A DNA stretch of 64,000 bases from Setophaga petechia (taxonomy: Eukaryota > Chordata > Aves > Passeriformes > Parulidae): positions 744,001-808,000 of the forward strand of contig JANCRA010000065.1 of NCBI GenBank assembly GCA_024362935.1, written 5' to 3'. Below, one piece after another: positions 44,231-56,593 of this stretch. The position numbers and the translations under genes were made by a program. Position 1 is the first letter of the stretch; each line of letters begins with the position of its first letter. The notes beneath the pieces were generated by a model. It had not been told where the DNA came from. It did no database searches and saw only the letters and a program-made list of their open reading frames with translations.

Positions 44231-46620
44231 GGGAACACAGAACCGATCTGGCTGGTTTGGCCTCCCAGGAGCCACCTGACTGGTCCGGCTGACTTTGGAA
44301 TGTTGAGGATCACTTCTCATCTGCTACTGAAACAATGGGGCTCCATGCTTTCCTTCCTATGGAAAAGAACTGCCCTTCTGAGCCAGGGGCCCATAACCAG
44401 AATTTGGATTTCACCTCCAAAATTCCCTATTGTGACAGACTGGAGGAGATTCTTGGCTGGAAACATTTTGTGTGGGAGGGAGGGAAGGGCAGGTGCAGCC
44501 TTGCCCTGCCCTGGAACCCCAGCCCTGCCCTGCCCTGGAACCCCAATTCCCCCAGAGCCTCTATCCCAGCCCAGCAGTGGCTGCCAGTCCCTGGCACAGC
44601 ACAGGCAATGCTCCACAGCCACCTCTGCAGCCCCCAGCCCAGCTCCTGAGGGACCAAATGAGCCCAAGGCCCACCTGGGGAAAGGGCCCAGCAAGACCAA
44701 GGGGTATTGAAGGCTGACCACAAGGCAAGCACACATCCTGACCCTACCTACTCTTGGAATTTCCATCTAAACACCGCTGGAGTCCAGGAGTTGGCAGGTG
44801 TGTGTGTGCCCCTCTGTGTCTTTTCTCTCTTTGTCTCTTTCTGTGTCTTCTGTTTTTGTGCTCCTATAAATTTCGATTAACATGAAATTGAACAGGCTTA
44901 GAGTTTGTGAAGTTGAATGGGCCAAGTCAATGCTTTGCAAAGTGTTTATTGTTGATTGACTGTCTGTCGTAGTTTGACATGAGAAGAATTTTAAAAAGTA
45001 ATACAAAACGTTTTGTGTAACTGACAATCTTTTAAACCACTAAGATACTGAACACATCTCTGTGTAAGACATATGTTAAAGATTAAAAATCCCAGGAACC
45101 TCCTCTTTCTTTTCCAGTCACTCTGCCCCAGCCCCCCAAAACAAAGAAGTAGCAAGCCCCAGCTCTCAACCAAACCACACCAAACGAAACGAAACCAAAC
45201 GAAACAAAACGAAACCAAACAAAACGAAACGAAACCAAACCAAACCAAACCAAACCAAACCAAACCAAGCAGCCCTGCCATGGGCTGAGCCCCTTCCCCC
45301 CTCCCCAGGCTGCCCCCTCCCCATCAGCCCCATTTTAACCAAACCAAACCCCAACAACTCCCAAACGGGAAAACAAAAGAGGCTACAAAACCCCTGCCAG
45401 AACAAAGCCAGCCACAGCTGTTAAAATCTTACCATCAAGTTCCCTACCTTCAAAACAATTAACACCAAAAACCCCTACAACCTACGACCCATACAAAACA
45501 ACCCTACAACTAAAATTAAACACAACCCCCCCCCCACAAAAACAAACCATAAAACCAATCCTAACACACCCCAACCACAACTTCCACCACAAGTTACTGG
45601 CAGGTCAGGTGTTAATCCTTTCAATACTTCAATCTTCCATCTAGAAAAGGAAAAAAAAAATTCCAGCATATAAAAAATATATATAAAAACATCAAAGTCA
45701 GTAACGGAGAAATTAAATCCTAAATAAAAAAGTAGAAAAAATAACTTAATCTTAAGAATAAAATCCTCTTGTAAACTATAATGAAAAAACTGTTTTTCTT
45801 TATAACACAAAAATCTTTTTTAAAAAATTACAATTAATAACCTGCATTCTAAAATAAACAAATGTTAAAATAACTGTAATTTCATCAAAAGTTTAAACAG
45901 GAGGGGAAAAAACCCAAGTAATCCAGTATCCTCAAGAGAAGACCTCTATTTCTAAAGATAAAAATAATTTTAAAAGTAAATAATAAAAGCTTTTACCTTT
46001 AAATAACTCATCTTTAAAACAATATCCCATAAGTTGACATGGCCCCTCAACAAGCTGTAAAAAGCTCACAGGAGTAAAAACAACTTTAAAATAACAAAGT
46101 CCCCCAGACAATTTATATCCATGATAAAATTAAGAACCACAAAAACCCCCTGTATTTTCCTCTTGCAAAAAAATCTCCACAACCTTAACAAGAAAAACTT
46201 CTCTCCCAAAGTAAATGAAATAAAGCCTATTCTAGAAATAGTAAACTAACTAGAAATTTTAAGTTTACTTTCTTTACATTGTCAGTAAAAAGAAAAGTTG
46301 TAAAGACAAAAGGAGTGTTCTAAAGAGTTTATTTAATATCTTACTACGTTTTCTTTCTAAATTTACTTTTAATAAAATTTTCTTAATACTCTTTTAAAAT
46401 TTTAGGCTTGCTTTACCTTTCTTGTAATCCTATCCCACAAAAAAAAATCTATAAATAATTAACGACCACTAAAACCCATCATACTCATGAATCCATTAAT
46501 TAAGAAATCTCAAGTTTAGAAAAATCTTAAATTAACAAACCAAAACTACTACAATGTCATAAAAAAAACTTTTACCAAAGTTTCTCTAATTTTCTAAAGT
46601 TGCTAGTAACGCTGTTTTGT
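44231..46620. other. AT-rich DNA with a pentanucleotide tract, no gene
   Basis: 45178-45270 is a (aaacc/aaacg)n simple repeat. 45600-46560 is strongly AT-rich. A c-rich tract lies near 45527. 44500-44570 duplicates a ccctgccctggaacccc phrase. No coding signal. Confidence 0.6.
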
Positions 46621-48754
46621 TGTTTTGAGCTCCTCAGAATCTCTTATTGGTATTTCTCCAGTGAGTCCAACTCAGAGTACACAAACAATTGTAATTGCTT
46701 TTAAATGTCTCCTTGAGAGAGTTGTTTGGTGGATGGGGGTCAGGGCTTGTGTGTCCTGCTTGGCCCAGCCCAGGCAGGGCTTTCCCAGCCACATCCCACA
46801 CTCCATTGCCCAGCTGGAGCCGCTGGTGCCTCTGAGTTGTGCTGCCCCAGCCCCAGGGACGCTCTCCTTGTCTGCCCATTCCCCCACGCTCTCTGGGCAG
46901 GGATGGCCTCAGTGGGGGCTGCTGACATCCTCAGCACCTTGGAGGCTGCTGCTGAATTTTCCTGCTGCAGAGGCTTGTTCAGCCTTCAGCTCTTGAGTGC
47001 AGGAATTCAGTGTCCCAGGGCTCATTAACATTCAGAACGCCTTAACAAGTCAAGCCTCTGGGAATAATTTGATTTCAGTTTCCATATAATTTGTAGTTAA
47101 GTAGATCTCAGTAGTGTATTCAAAGTGAATACATGATATTTAAAAAGGCAGTGAGCAGATATTTTTTTAGGTGAAGTTTAGTTTTGTTTCCTGTTAATTT
47201 ATTGATATGTGCAATCTCCAATTGACACTGAATCCAAGTACCTCCTCATGCAGTTTGAATAGATATGAAAATCAAGACCCTTCATGGCTGACAATCAATC
47301 TGACTCTGTCCCTACCCCCACCCCACCATTTCCCCCATCCCAGCCCTGGCACTCAGAGCAGCCTTGTGCAAATCTGAGCTCCCTCCAGCCCAGGCTGCAC
47401 CTGCAGCTTTCAGCTCCTTGGCTCCAACTCCCACCTGCTTTCCTTGGAGAAGGTGCTGCCCGAGACACAGAGGGATGTTCATTTATTGCCAGCCAAGAAA
47501 GCCAAGGGAAGGCACAGCTCCATCAAATGCAAAAGTCATTCCTCTGCTGGGTATTAAATCCACCTTGCACAGCAGACAGTCTCAGAGCAATGGAAAACAC
47601 CTTCTGTGCCCAGATCCCAAGGTCCCCGCAAACCCTCCTTGCACCAATTCTGCCCAGATTTGCTCTTTGCAAACACGAGTCACAGGCTGAAGTCAGGAGC
47701 TCCCTCCAAGCCCAGAGGGAGGAAAAGAGAGAAAGGGGATGAAGAGCTCTCCTGAGCAGAGCCAAGGTCCAAGTGCAGCCCCTGCAGTGGGAACCACAAC
47801 TCACCAGGTTTGTGTCCTTTGGGGTCAGGGACTGGTCAGACTCAGAGGCACAGAAAGGTTTCTTTCCAACAGACACGAATTGAACATTTGAACAGTTTAA
47901 TAACCATCACAGCTCTTCCCTCAGCTGTCTGGGATGTCCCAGCAGCATCTGACATGTCCCTCATACCCAAGGGAGTTTCATACAGGAACAGTTTTAGACA
48001 AAGACCTAAGGAAAGGTGAGTCTGTGATCCATATAAACACAATTAAGATGATGATAAATTATATATTTATTTAAACTTCAGAACGATTGGGTGACTTCTT
48101 GCAGCTCAAAGCATGAAGCCAGTCAGTTGAGAGGCCCTTGAATGACCAGAGAGCCTCTGGAGGAGGAAATCTGAGAACAGCAGGAAGTACATTGGCCCTT
48201 CTGCTCTAAATGAAGAGATGTCCTTTGACATTGCCATTTAAACAAGACAGCTGCAAACACATGAAGGTATCAGGAGAGAAAATATTAAATAGAATATTAG
48301 TGACACCAGTAGAAAGCAAGATCAGGATTTCTTTTCCTGCCATCAGTACACCTCCAGAAAATTCCTGTTCCTGGTGAGAAAAATTTTGCCATTTATTAAA
48401 AGTACTCAAGTGACCCAGATAATGAAGATTTGCTTGTGTGTTATGAAACTAACAGTTATTAACACCTGTGCCCCTTTCCAGTCAGACATCAGCTGTGTGC
48501 CCATGGACAGGCAGTGCCACTTGTGCCCTGAGGTGCCCAGCTGGGATTGGATCTCTCTGAGAGCACCTGAGGGAGAGCAGAGCACCTTGCAAGCTGCAGG
48601 TCCCTGACAGCCCCACAGGGCTCCTGTCCCATCAACATCTGCTCTGCTCCAGTGTGAAACAGGGCCCAGCATGGTGCCGGGATCATCAGAGAGCTGAGGT
48701 GTGTGCTGGAATTCAATGGCCAGCCTTGCTCATTCTGTGATTCTCTGGAACCAG
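46621..48754. other. Intergenic sequence, no recognised gene
   Basis: A 152-codon open frame at 47284-47742 (plus) is Ser/Pro/Leu-rich and has no recognisable domain or splice context; I do not call it. Confidence 0.5.
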
Positions 48755-49400
48755 ACATAGAGCCATTGTGAGAGCCTGGGGACAATGGAATCAAGGGGCC
48801 ATTGCTCCATTGCAAGGACTCTGGGAACTGAGGGAACAATTGTGACACTGTGGTGCCCCATGGAAACAAGGATCCCTGCAGGATCTTGTGTCACCACGGC
48901 TGCATTGTGACACTGCAGCACCAAGGAATTCCTTGTGGCACTCTGAGGCCTCATGGAACCAAGAGGCCACTGTGACCCTGCAGGACCTTGTGGAACCATG
49001 CAGAGCATTGTGACAGAGCAGGACCTGGTGTCATGATGGGGCCATTGTGACACTGCAGGGCCCCATAGAACCAAGGGGCCAGTGCTGCTCCTCAGGGACT
49101 CCTGGAATGAAGGAAACATGTTTGACACCATGGTGGCCCTTGGGACCAAGAGGCCATTGTGACGCTGTGGAACCAAGGAGAGCATTGCTGCCCTGCCAGA
49201 CCTCATGGAACCAAGGATCCATTGTGACACTGCAGGGCCTGGGGAGACCAAGAGCCATTGTGACACTGTGGGGCCCAAGGATCCAAGGGACTTTGTGACA
49301 CCAACGGATCCCATGGAACCAAAGGGACATTGTGACACTGGGAGGCCTCAAGGAATCATGGAGACCATTGTGACACTCTGGGGCCTCAAGGAACATTGGT
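48755..49400 (+). repeat. 37-bp satellite, block 3 (plus orientation)
   Basis: Degenerate units of the same family (ccattgtgacactg, ggaaccaagg, cctcatggaacc). The right edge is fused to a CR1 remnant at about 49400. Confidence 0.8.
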
Positions 49401-49815
49401 GACACCAAGCTGGCTGGGAGCGTTGTTCTGCTGAAGAGTAAGAGGGCTCTGCACAGGGCCCTGGACAGGCTGGATCCAGGGCCCAAATCCAACAAAGTGA
49501 GGTTAACAAGTCCAAGTGCCAGGTCCTGCACTTTGGCCACAACAAGCCCTGCAGCACTACAGGCTGGGGACAGAGTGGCTGGAGAGCACCCAGGCAGAAA
49601 GGGACCTGCAGGGACTGATGGACAGCAGGCTGGACATGAGGCAGCAGTGTGCCCAGGTGGCCAAGAAGGCCAATGACTCCTGGCCTGGATCAGGAATGAG
49701 GTGGCCAGATGGACCAGTGCAGAAAGGCTTTAGGAAAACGAGGCAGTGTAAGGGCACAGGCTGGACTTGATGATATCCAAGGTCTTTTCCAACCTTGCGG
49801 ATTCTGGGAATCTCA
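49401..49815 (+). mobile_element. CR1 LINE remnant
   Basis: Matches the familiar order of the CR1 ORF2 3' part: acaccaagctggctgggagcgtt, ctggacaggctggat, gtgccaggtcctgcac, gtgtgcccaggtggccaagaaggcc, and the tail tggacttgatgatatccaaggtcttttccaacc. A large internal part is deleted between about 49700 and 49765. Non-coding. Confidence 0.85.
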
Positions 49816-51366
49816 GAAACCACCCTTGGAGCAGTTGCAGGATGAGCCCTGGGCCTCCTCTTCAGCAGCTCCAGCAGCCCAGGTCCCTCAGCTTCTCCTG
49901 CCAGCCCCAAAGCCCATCCTGTCAGTCCTGCAGAGCCTCTGCAGCTCCTCCTCACTGACCAGAACAGGGAGCCCCAGAGGCAGACACAGCAGTCCAGATG
50001 TGCCCCCCTGGCCTGGGGTGCCTCTGGCAAGGGAGCAGCAGCAGGCACTGCAGGAGCCTGCAGACAATTCCTGCAGCACTTGTAGGATGATCCTGCTGGC
50101 CAAGGGACGTTCCCATGGTGCCAAGTCAGGAACTGCAATGGGGAGTGGGGCCAGAGAGGAAAGGGCATGCAGGGATGGGCTGTGTGCAGGGGAGGGAACA
50201 GGGGTGGGCAATGGGAAGAAATTTGTACAAGGGAAGAGTAAAGAAAGCAAAGGTGAAGCCAAGGAAATGGTCAGGGCAGTTTGGGGGTGGCTGCCAGGCA
50301 GCCCTGGCTCTGATCAACAGCGTCTGCAGTGGCATAGGAAACTCCCAGCTGATGGGAACAAACTTTCTGGCTGACTGCAGAGGCCAGGACAAAGCTGAGT
50401 GCTTTCCCTGGTGTCCCCAAGCCCTTGCTGGCCCCAGGGGCTGATGGCATTTGTGCTCCCTCAGGTTCATGTCTCCACAGCACCAACATGGGGGTGCTCC
50501 CGCCTGCTGTGTGCAATGCAAACAGGGGCTGCTGAGCCAGTGCTGCCGTGCCTGTGCCTGCAAGGATGGGGCACCTGTGTGAGCTGGGGGAGAGGCCAGG
50601 GCTGCAGAGGGGGGATGTTGTTGGCAGCTCCATCAGGATGCTCTGGGACGCTGCCCTGGGCTGTGCAGCGCACTGGGGATGGATCAGCCCCTGCTCTGCT
50701 GCTCCTTCCTGTGTGCCCCAGGGCCCTTGCAGAGCCCCAGCCATGCTGTTTGCCCCCAGCCTGTCCACGGCCAGCCTGGGGCTGCTCACAGGGGTTTCTG
50801 TGCTCAGCATTGGCCTGGCCGTGTTCTTGAGAGAGCCTGGGCAAGGAGCCTGGAGCCCCCAGGGCCTGGCCTGAGGCGTCAGCGCTGCCCCAGCAGTGCC
50901 CATGGCCTGTCCCTGCTGCAGCCCCGGCACTGCCACCCCCAGGGCTGTGCCCGGCCCCGAGAGCACTCAGGCCCTGCAGCAACACCAGGGCCAGCAGGGC
51001 AGTGGGGCAGGGCCACGGCAGCAGCACTGGCAACACCAAGTGCTGCTGCTGCTGGGCACAGCTGCTGGGCCAGCACTGATCTGCCCCAGCTCTGCACACA
51101 GACATTGCTGCTGCAGCTCCAGAGAAGCTGGAAAACTCTGCTGGGAGATCCTTCACTTCCTTTAAAGCCACCAAGAGCGCAGAACAGAACGTGTGGCCAC
51201 AGGGGACTTGGACAGTAACAAAATAAGAAATGGCACAAATAATGATATTTCTTTGTGGACAATATGGAAAAAGTAGAACACAGAAACAGAATCCCCCAAA
51301 TGAGAAGAGCAAGAACTATCAAAGATGACTTGTATTTCAAGTGATTTGCAGAAATTGGCCAGCAGT
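49816..51366. other. GC-rich intergenic DNA downstream of the receptor gene
   Basis: Long open frames on both strands arise from GC-rich composition and lack domains or splice signals. No gene is called. Confidence 0.5.
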
Positions 51367-52299
51367 TTAATGTCCCTGAAACCATCCAGTCATCATTCTC
51401 CACACTGCAGCCTTGAGCTCCAGGTTCCTCAGGCTGTAGATGAGAGGGTTCAGGGCTGGAGGCACCATCGAATACAGAACTGACAGGGCCAGATCCAGGG
51501 ATGGGGAGGAGATGGAAGGGGGCTTCAGGTAGTAAAACATACTAGTGCTGAGGAAGAGGGAGAGCACAGCCAGGTGAGGAAGGCAGGTGGAAAAGGCTTT
51601 GTGCCGTCCCTGCTCAGAGGGGATCCTCAGCACAGCCCTGAAGATCTGTACATAGGAGAAAACAATGAACACAAAACAACCAAATACCAAACAGGCACTT
51701 ACAGCAATGAGCCCAAATTCCCTGAGGTAGGATTTGGAGCAGGAGAGCTTGAGGATTTGGGGCACCTCACAGAAGAACTGGCCCAGGGCATTGCCATGGC
51801 AGAGGGGCAGGGAAAATGTATTGGCTGTGTGCAGCAGTGAATAGAGAAAGGCACTGGCCCAGGCAGCTGCTGCCATGTGGGCACAAGCTCTGCTGCCCAG
51901 GAGGGTCCCGTAGTGCAGGGGTTTGCAGATGGACACGTAGCGGTCATAGCACATGATAGTCAGCAGGGAAAACTCTGCTGAGATGAAGAAATAAAAAAGA
52001 AAAAGCTGAGCAGCACATCCTGTGTAGGAGATGTTCCTGGTGTCCCAGAGGGAATTGTGCATGGCTTTGGGGACAGTGGTGCAGATGCAGCCCAGGTCAG
52101 AGAGGGCCAGGTTGAGCAGGAAGAAGAACATGGGTGTGTGCAGGTGGTGGCCGCAGGCTACGGCGCTGATGATGAGGCCGTTGCCCAGGAGGGCAGCCAG
52201 GGAGATGCCCAGCAAGAGGCAGAAGTGCAGGAACTGCAGCTGCCGCGTGTCTGCCAATGCCAGCAGGAGGAAGTGCCTGATGGAGCTGCTGTTGGACAT
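51367..52299 (-). CDS. Olfactory receptor, avian OR14-like
   Basis: Single-exon seven-transmembrane odorant receptor acting in the plasma membrane of olfactory neurons. 310 residues from ATG 52299-52297 (MSNSSSIRHFLLLALADTR), the usual family length. Landmarks: an Asn-Ser-Ser glycosylation site at residues 3-5; GN in TM1; HTPMFFFLLNLALSDLG (TM2); MCYDRYVSICKPLHY after TM3 (the family MAYDRYVAIC motif); conserved extracellular Cys residues; KAFSTCLPHL before TM6; PALNPLIYSLRN in TM7. The frame is open for 84 more codons upstream, but this ATG gives the canonical N-terminus. No disabling change is seen. OR14-type receptors are greatly expanded in birds. The exact subfamily member cannot be named. 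Confidence 0.92.
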   Translation of the reverse strand: MSNSSSIRHFLLLALADTRQLQFLHFCLLLGISLAALLGNGLIISAVACGHHLHTPMFFFLLNLALSDLGCICTTVPKAMHNSLWDTRNISYTGCAAQLFLFYFFISAEFSLLTIMCYDRYVSICKPLHYGTLLGSRACAHMAAAAWASAFLYSLLHTANTFSLPLCHGNALGQFFCEVPQILKLSCSKSYLREFGLIAVSACLVFGCFVFIVFSYVQIFRAVLRIPSEQGRHKAFSTCLPHLAVLSLFLSTSMFYYLKPPSISSPSLDLALSVLYSMVPPALNPLIYSLRNLELKAAVWRMMTGWFQGH

Positions 52300-53839
52300 T
52301 TGCAGTGCCTTGGCATCAAGATCTGTAAAAAAAGTAATCATGGAATAGTTGGGTTTGGAGAAGACTTGAAATATCCCAGCACAGCCTGGGGGCACTTTCC
52401 CCCGCTGCCTGCCCAGGGCTCTGCTGCCTGGAGCTGTCCCTGCCAGCAGCTGCTTCCCTGTGCCCAGGGCTGGGCCCTGCCAGTGCTGCCAGAGCCCAGC
52501 CCAGCCCTGGGGGCTCAGCTCTGCCCTGCAGACCCCTCCCAGCTCAGGCACTGCCCAGGGGCAGCTCTGGCTCTGCAGGCTCTGATGGCATCATCAGAGC
52601 AACTCTGAGGAGGCTGGAAAAGTGACACTGATGCTGCCTCTAAGGGGTCCTGTGCTGATTTCTGTCACTGCCTGGTTTTTTAAGGCCTGAGTAAAAAAAA
52701 ATTTATTTTTCTCAGCCTGAACTAAGAGATTAATATCTATGTGCAATTTCCCCTCTCCTCAAACCAAAACAGTAGATTAATAAAGTAGGATTTTCCCTTT
52801 TATGCAACCCCTGCCTTGCTGTGCTCCCCGTATAACCTACTTGGAAATGTTCTGCAGTTAAATACCATACTGGGAGCAGTCCTGAACAATGCAGCATCCT
52901 CCCCACACAAGGAGAACACTTCCAAGCCTTACCAGCTGTCTCCTCCCACCCAGATCTTGTCCCCCAGCGCTGGGAGCAGCTGCCAGGGCTGGCTGAGAGC
53001 TGTCCCTGGCAGGCAGCAGAGTCCCTGCCCCAGTACAGCGTCCTGGGCTGCAGGACCCTGCTCTGCACGACAGCCCTGGGCACCCCTGGCTGCTCTGCAC
53101 AAGAGACAATCAGAGAATGTACTCACAGGCTCTGCAGGCATTGGGATGTTCCAGCTTCAGGAGATCACTGCAGGAGCTGCAGCTGCATTGTCCTGCAGCC
53201 AGAGGTTCCTGTGCCAAGGGCTGGCAGTGATTGTGCCCCAGGCACTTCTCAGCACCTTCCCAGCCCTGACTGATTGAAGCTCTCTGTGCCTCTGTGCTGT
53301 GCCCGGGCTGGCTGCAGGCAGTGCCCCAGCCCTGCTGGGCTGGCAGAAGAGCTGCTCATCAAGAGAAATGTGCTTTTGAAGCTCTGCTTGCTTACCAGGA
53401 GCTGCCTCTGTGCCAGGAGCCCAGCCCAGCTCAGCAGCACAGACACAGCACAAGGACTTTAATGAGCCTCTGGGGCTTTGTGCTCAGGCCCTGAACATCA
53501 GTCCCTGAGAGGGACCTCAAGAAACCTCTCCAGAACTCCAAGGCAGAATCCAACTCCAAACTTTCTTGGACTTTTAATGGGTCCCACTGAGGGACACGAC
53601 TGAGAAAGTGTCCCCAGGCCCCAGGCAGAGCAGAGAACTGCAGGCAGTGATGACAGGTGGGGACAAAGAGAAGCCAAGTCTTGGTGCCCTGGGCCACAGC
53701 AGCAGGGTCTGTGCCACCAAGGGCTGGGAGGAGACACCTTGTGCTGAGGCCCTGGGGCCTCCTGGCACAGCCCCAGCCAGGCTGGGCACTGTCAGCCCCT
53801 TGTCCTGCCCTCAGCATCCCCCCCTAGCCCACATCCCAG
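52300..53839. other. Region upstream of the receptor gene
   Basis: GC-rich non-coding sequence, likely holding noncoding exons and promoter of the receptor, but no specific signal can be assigned. No gene is called. Confidence 0.4.
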
Positions 53840-54420
53840 TGGCCTCAAGGATCTGCTGGAAGGAGTCCCTGGGGAGCCTTGCTCAGCAATGGCCCTGGGG
53901 GCTCCTTCATGCTCCCTGCAGGGACTGCAGGTTTTTCAAAGGACTTTGGCTTTGTCTTTTGCCTTGGAGTCTCTGAGAGGTCTCTGCAATCATGGCCTCC
54001 AATTATCTGCTGTAATTAGTCCCTGGAGAGGCTTTGTCAGTAACAACACTCAGTGGGGCTCATTAATACTTCAGGGTACTTCAGTTATTTTAAGGTACTT
54101 GGTGTTTCCCTTTTGATAGAGACTCTGTGAGAGGCTTGTGCAATCATGGCCCCAATTATCTGCTTTAAGGAGTCCCTTGAGAGCTTTGTACTGACACTCA
54201 GTGGTGCTCAGTAATGCTTTGAGCTTCTCAAATTTTTTAAGGTAGTTTGGAATTTCCTTTTCACACTGAGACTCTGAGAGCTTTTTGGTCAATTCTGGCC
54301 TCCAATTTTCTCCTCCAAGGAGTCCATGAGGAGCCTGTGTTGGGATGGACCTCACTGGAACCCATCCATGCCTTGAGACACTTTGGAGTTTTCTTGTGAC
54401 TTTGAATCCTGGAAAGGTTT
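53840..54420 (+). repeat. ~150-bp degenerate tandem repeat
   Basis: A unit with caatcatggcc...aattatctgc...gagtcc(c)t(t)gagag...ctttg...actcagtgg recurs at 53987, 54141 and 54291 (periods 154 and 150). A more diverged unit lies near 53840. Each unit also repeats gagactctgagag. Function unknown. Confidence 0.75.
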
Positions 54421-54785
54421 GTGCAATCTCCTCTCAGGCTCTGAAGTTCAAGGGCTCAGCTCCAAATGCACCACAGGGCTCATTAGGATCAAGCAAGTCC
54501 TGAAAAACCATGGCTCTGCCTTGATTTCCCTCTGATCTGGTGCAGTTCATTAGGCAGATTTCCTTTTACAGTTATGGAGAAATATTTCCACAAGCTTTTA
54601 AGAGATGTGTATTCATATTTTAAAGGATGGCTTTATTGCTGTTCTTACTGTACAAGAGGTGATTGCAGCATTCTTTGACTGATATTGATCCAGGGTCTTT
54701 ACTTAGGAGGTCTGGCCAGGTCAGAGAAGTTGTACCTTGGAGCTGACCCAGTGTGGACAACCTTGCCCCACATTCCCCAACCCCA
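54421..54785. other. Intergenic sequence, no gene
   Basis: Nothing recognisable. Confidence 0.5.
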
Positions 54786-55204
54786 TGTGAAAAACAATTT
54801 TATTTTCAAAAATATAAATGCTTTAATAAGACCTTATCAAAATACAACAGAAGACTGAATAAAGAAAAGAATACAGCACCGGGCAAAGGATTCATTCACT
54901 GTGTGCTCATCTACCAAATGGACGTTCTGTCTTTTACACATCTAGCCCCTCCCAAAGTCTTGTCAATCGACTCCTTCTTCTCTGTCCATGGTGGAGATCA
55001 CTGTCTTACACCTTGATTGGAAGTCAGTTCCTGCCATAGGAACAAGCCGACCCTCCCAAATGCCCTGACTACTGAGGCCATCCTGTGATAACAATGCAAG
55101 GGGAGGAGAAGGATAACTATACATCTACAAAACTTCTCTTTACATATATTTAATATTCACCCCTTAATTGTGAGAGTCAACCATAGGATTACTCATCTAT
55201 AACA
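54786..55204 (-). mobile_element. 3' LTR of a class I (gammaretrovirus-like) ERV
   Basis: 419 bp, TGTTATAGATGAG at 55204 and ...TTTTTCACA at 54786 on the minus strand, with AATAAA-type signals near 54800-54840. It is homologous to the solo LTRs at 7679-8101 and 60085-60511. A polypurine tract sits directly upstream (55205-55222), which identifies it as a 3' LTR. Confidence 0.85.
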
Positions 55205-55222
55205 AACCCCCCTTTTCTTTTT
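55205..55222 (-). other. Polypurine tract of the class I ERV
   Basis: AAAAAGAAAAGGGGGGTT on the minus strand, touching the TGTT start of the LTR, as in gammaretroviruses. Confidence 0.8.
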
Positions 55223-55781
55223 CTATAAGTAATTTTGTGCGAACAATTAAGTAAAAAATTGTCTCTGTCTCTTGATTGAGTCATACCAGCATCTGTTGAT
55301 GTGGGCAAGGACAGTGGGAACAGGAGAAAAAAATCTCAGGTTTTCCTTAGACACCATTATTTGGAATGGACAAAAGGGCATCACAGAGGTCCAGTACGGC
55401 TTTGACTCCCATCTACCGTGCCTATGTGGCTGCTACCCACAGTCAGTGTATCTTAGGGGTGATTACAGAGGCCAACTCGGTCCTGCCCTCCAGTCCCCGT
55501 TGAATTAAAAGACAACTGAGGAATTATAGAGGTCTGGTGTGGCCTTTTGTCCCTACCTTACCATGCCTATCAGGTTGCTACCCACAGCAGGGCTATGGAG
55601 CCTTCTTTGTAGCAAACAAAGGGGCCAACCTGGTCTTGCCCTCGTTCCTTTGTCTTATTTTCTTAAAGAAGCTGCCCCATTACGTTTTACAGTCCCTTGT
55701 GTACTTCTCCTCAACAGATGCTGGTAATTCTCACCCATTAAAACAGGAAGAGTTCTTGAGCTGGTTGGTGGAAACTTGACT
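55223..55781 (-). mobile_element. Internal class I ERV sequence with a tandem duplicate
   Basis: No gene. Two ~150-bp related segments lie in tandem (from about 55378 and from about 55527), sharing agaggtc(c/t)gg(t/c), ctacc(t/g)tgcctat, gttgctacccacag and ggccaac-tggt-ctgccc. Env is absent: sequence passes from the integrase end to the polypurine tract in about 560 bp. Confidence 0.55.
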
Positions 55782-56593
55782 CTACTTTTTGAGCATCTTG
55801 GTGTTTTTCTGGTTGTCTCTCAGTCTCTGCTTGAGAGTCAATCTTGTTTCACCTGGCCTGATCATCACCCAATCCCTAGGATTAATATTATGGATTCCAA
55901 AATCCAAGGTGGTAGTTTGAGGAATTGCCCCTTTATGTCTTAGCCCTTCTAAGGTTTGTGCTATGGACATAACTTATTTCTTGGCATTGGCTTCCCTTTC
56001 CTCATAGGTGGCAACCTTCTGGGGTGAGATCGGGAAGGGAAACCCAAACATCATTTCATAGGGTGACACCCCCAGATCTGACTGGGCTTGGTTTCTAATT
56101 CTTAATAAGGCCAAAGGGAGACATTTTAACCATGACATTCGGGTTTTAATCATTAGCTTAACTAGAGCTCTTTTAAGAGATTGATTCATTCTCTCAACCC
56201 GACTGGAACTCTGTGGATGCCATGGAGTCTGTAATTCCCATTTCACTCCCAGGGCCTGAACAGCTTTCTGCACTATCTTCAATGTGAAATGAGTTCCCCA
56301 GTCTGAATCAATGCTGTTTACCATCCCATATTGGGGAGTGATTGATTCTACAAGTGTTTTACTCACAACACCAGCATTGGCTTTAACAGTGGGTACCACC
56401 TCTACCCAATTAGTCACGTGATCTACTATTGCTAGCAAAAATTTCCACCATTATACCCAGGGAAGCTTGGTAAAGTCCACTTGGATCTTTTGAAAGGGCC
56501 GTAAGGCTAGTGCTATCTCTCCTCTGGGTGTTTTCTTCATGATTTTCTTATTCCCTTGTTGACATATCACACATCGTTCAGTTACTTGGTTAG
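55782..56593 (-). pseudogene. pol: Class I ERV integrase remnant
   Basis: Minus-strand gammaretrovirus-like integrase. CVICQQGN (end of the zinc site, near 56560) precedes the core. The first catalytic Asp lies in a VDFTKLPW stretch (near 56470), the second in DSDWGTHF (near 56300), and the Glu in RVERMN (near 56190). An in-frame TAA follows LPWV near 56450 and another follows 55977; the C-terminal piece RDWVMIRPG continues to 55782. The 5' part is cut by a long LTR at 56594. The element is defective. Confidence 0.85.

Noticed and set aside
47284..47742. 152-codon plus-strand open frame
   Set aside because: Low-complexity Ser/Pro/Leu composition, no domain, and no paralogue in the window to test conservation.
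50271..51312. Overlapping long open frames downstream of the olfactory receptor
   Set aside because: GC-rich sequence open in several frames on both strands, without start context, splice signals or domains.
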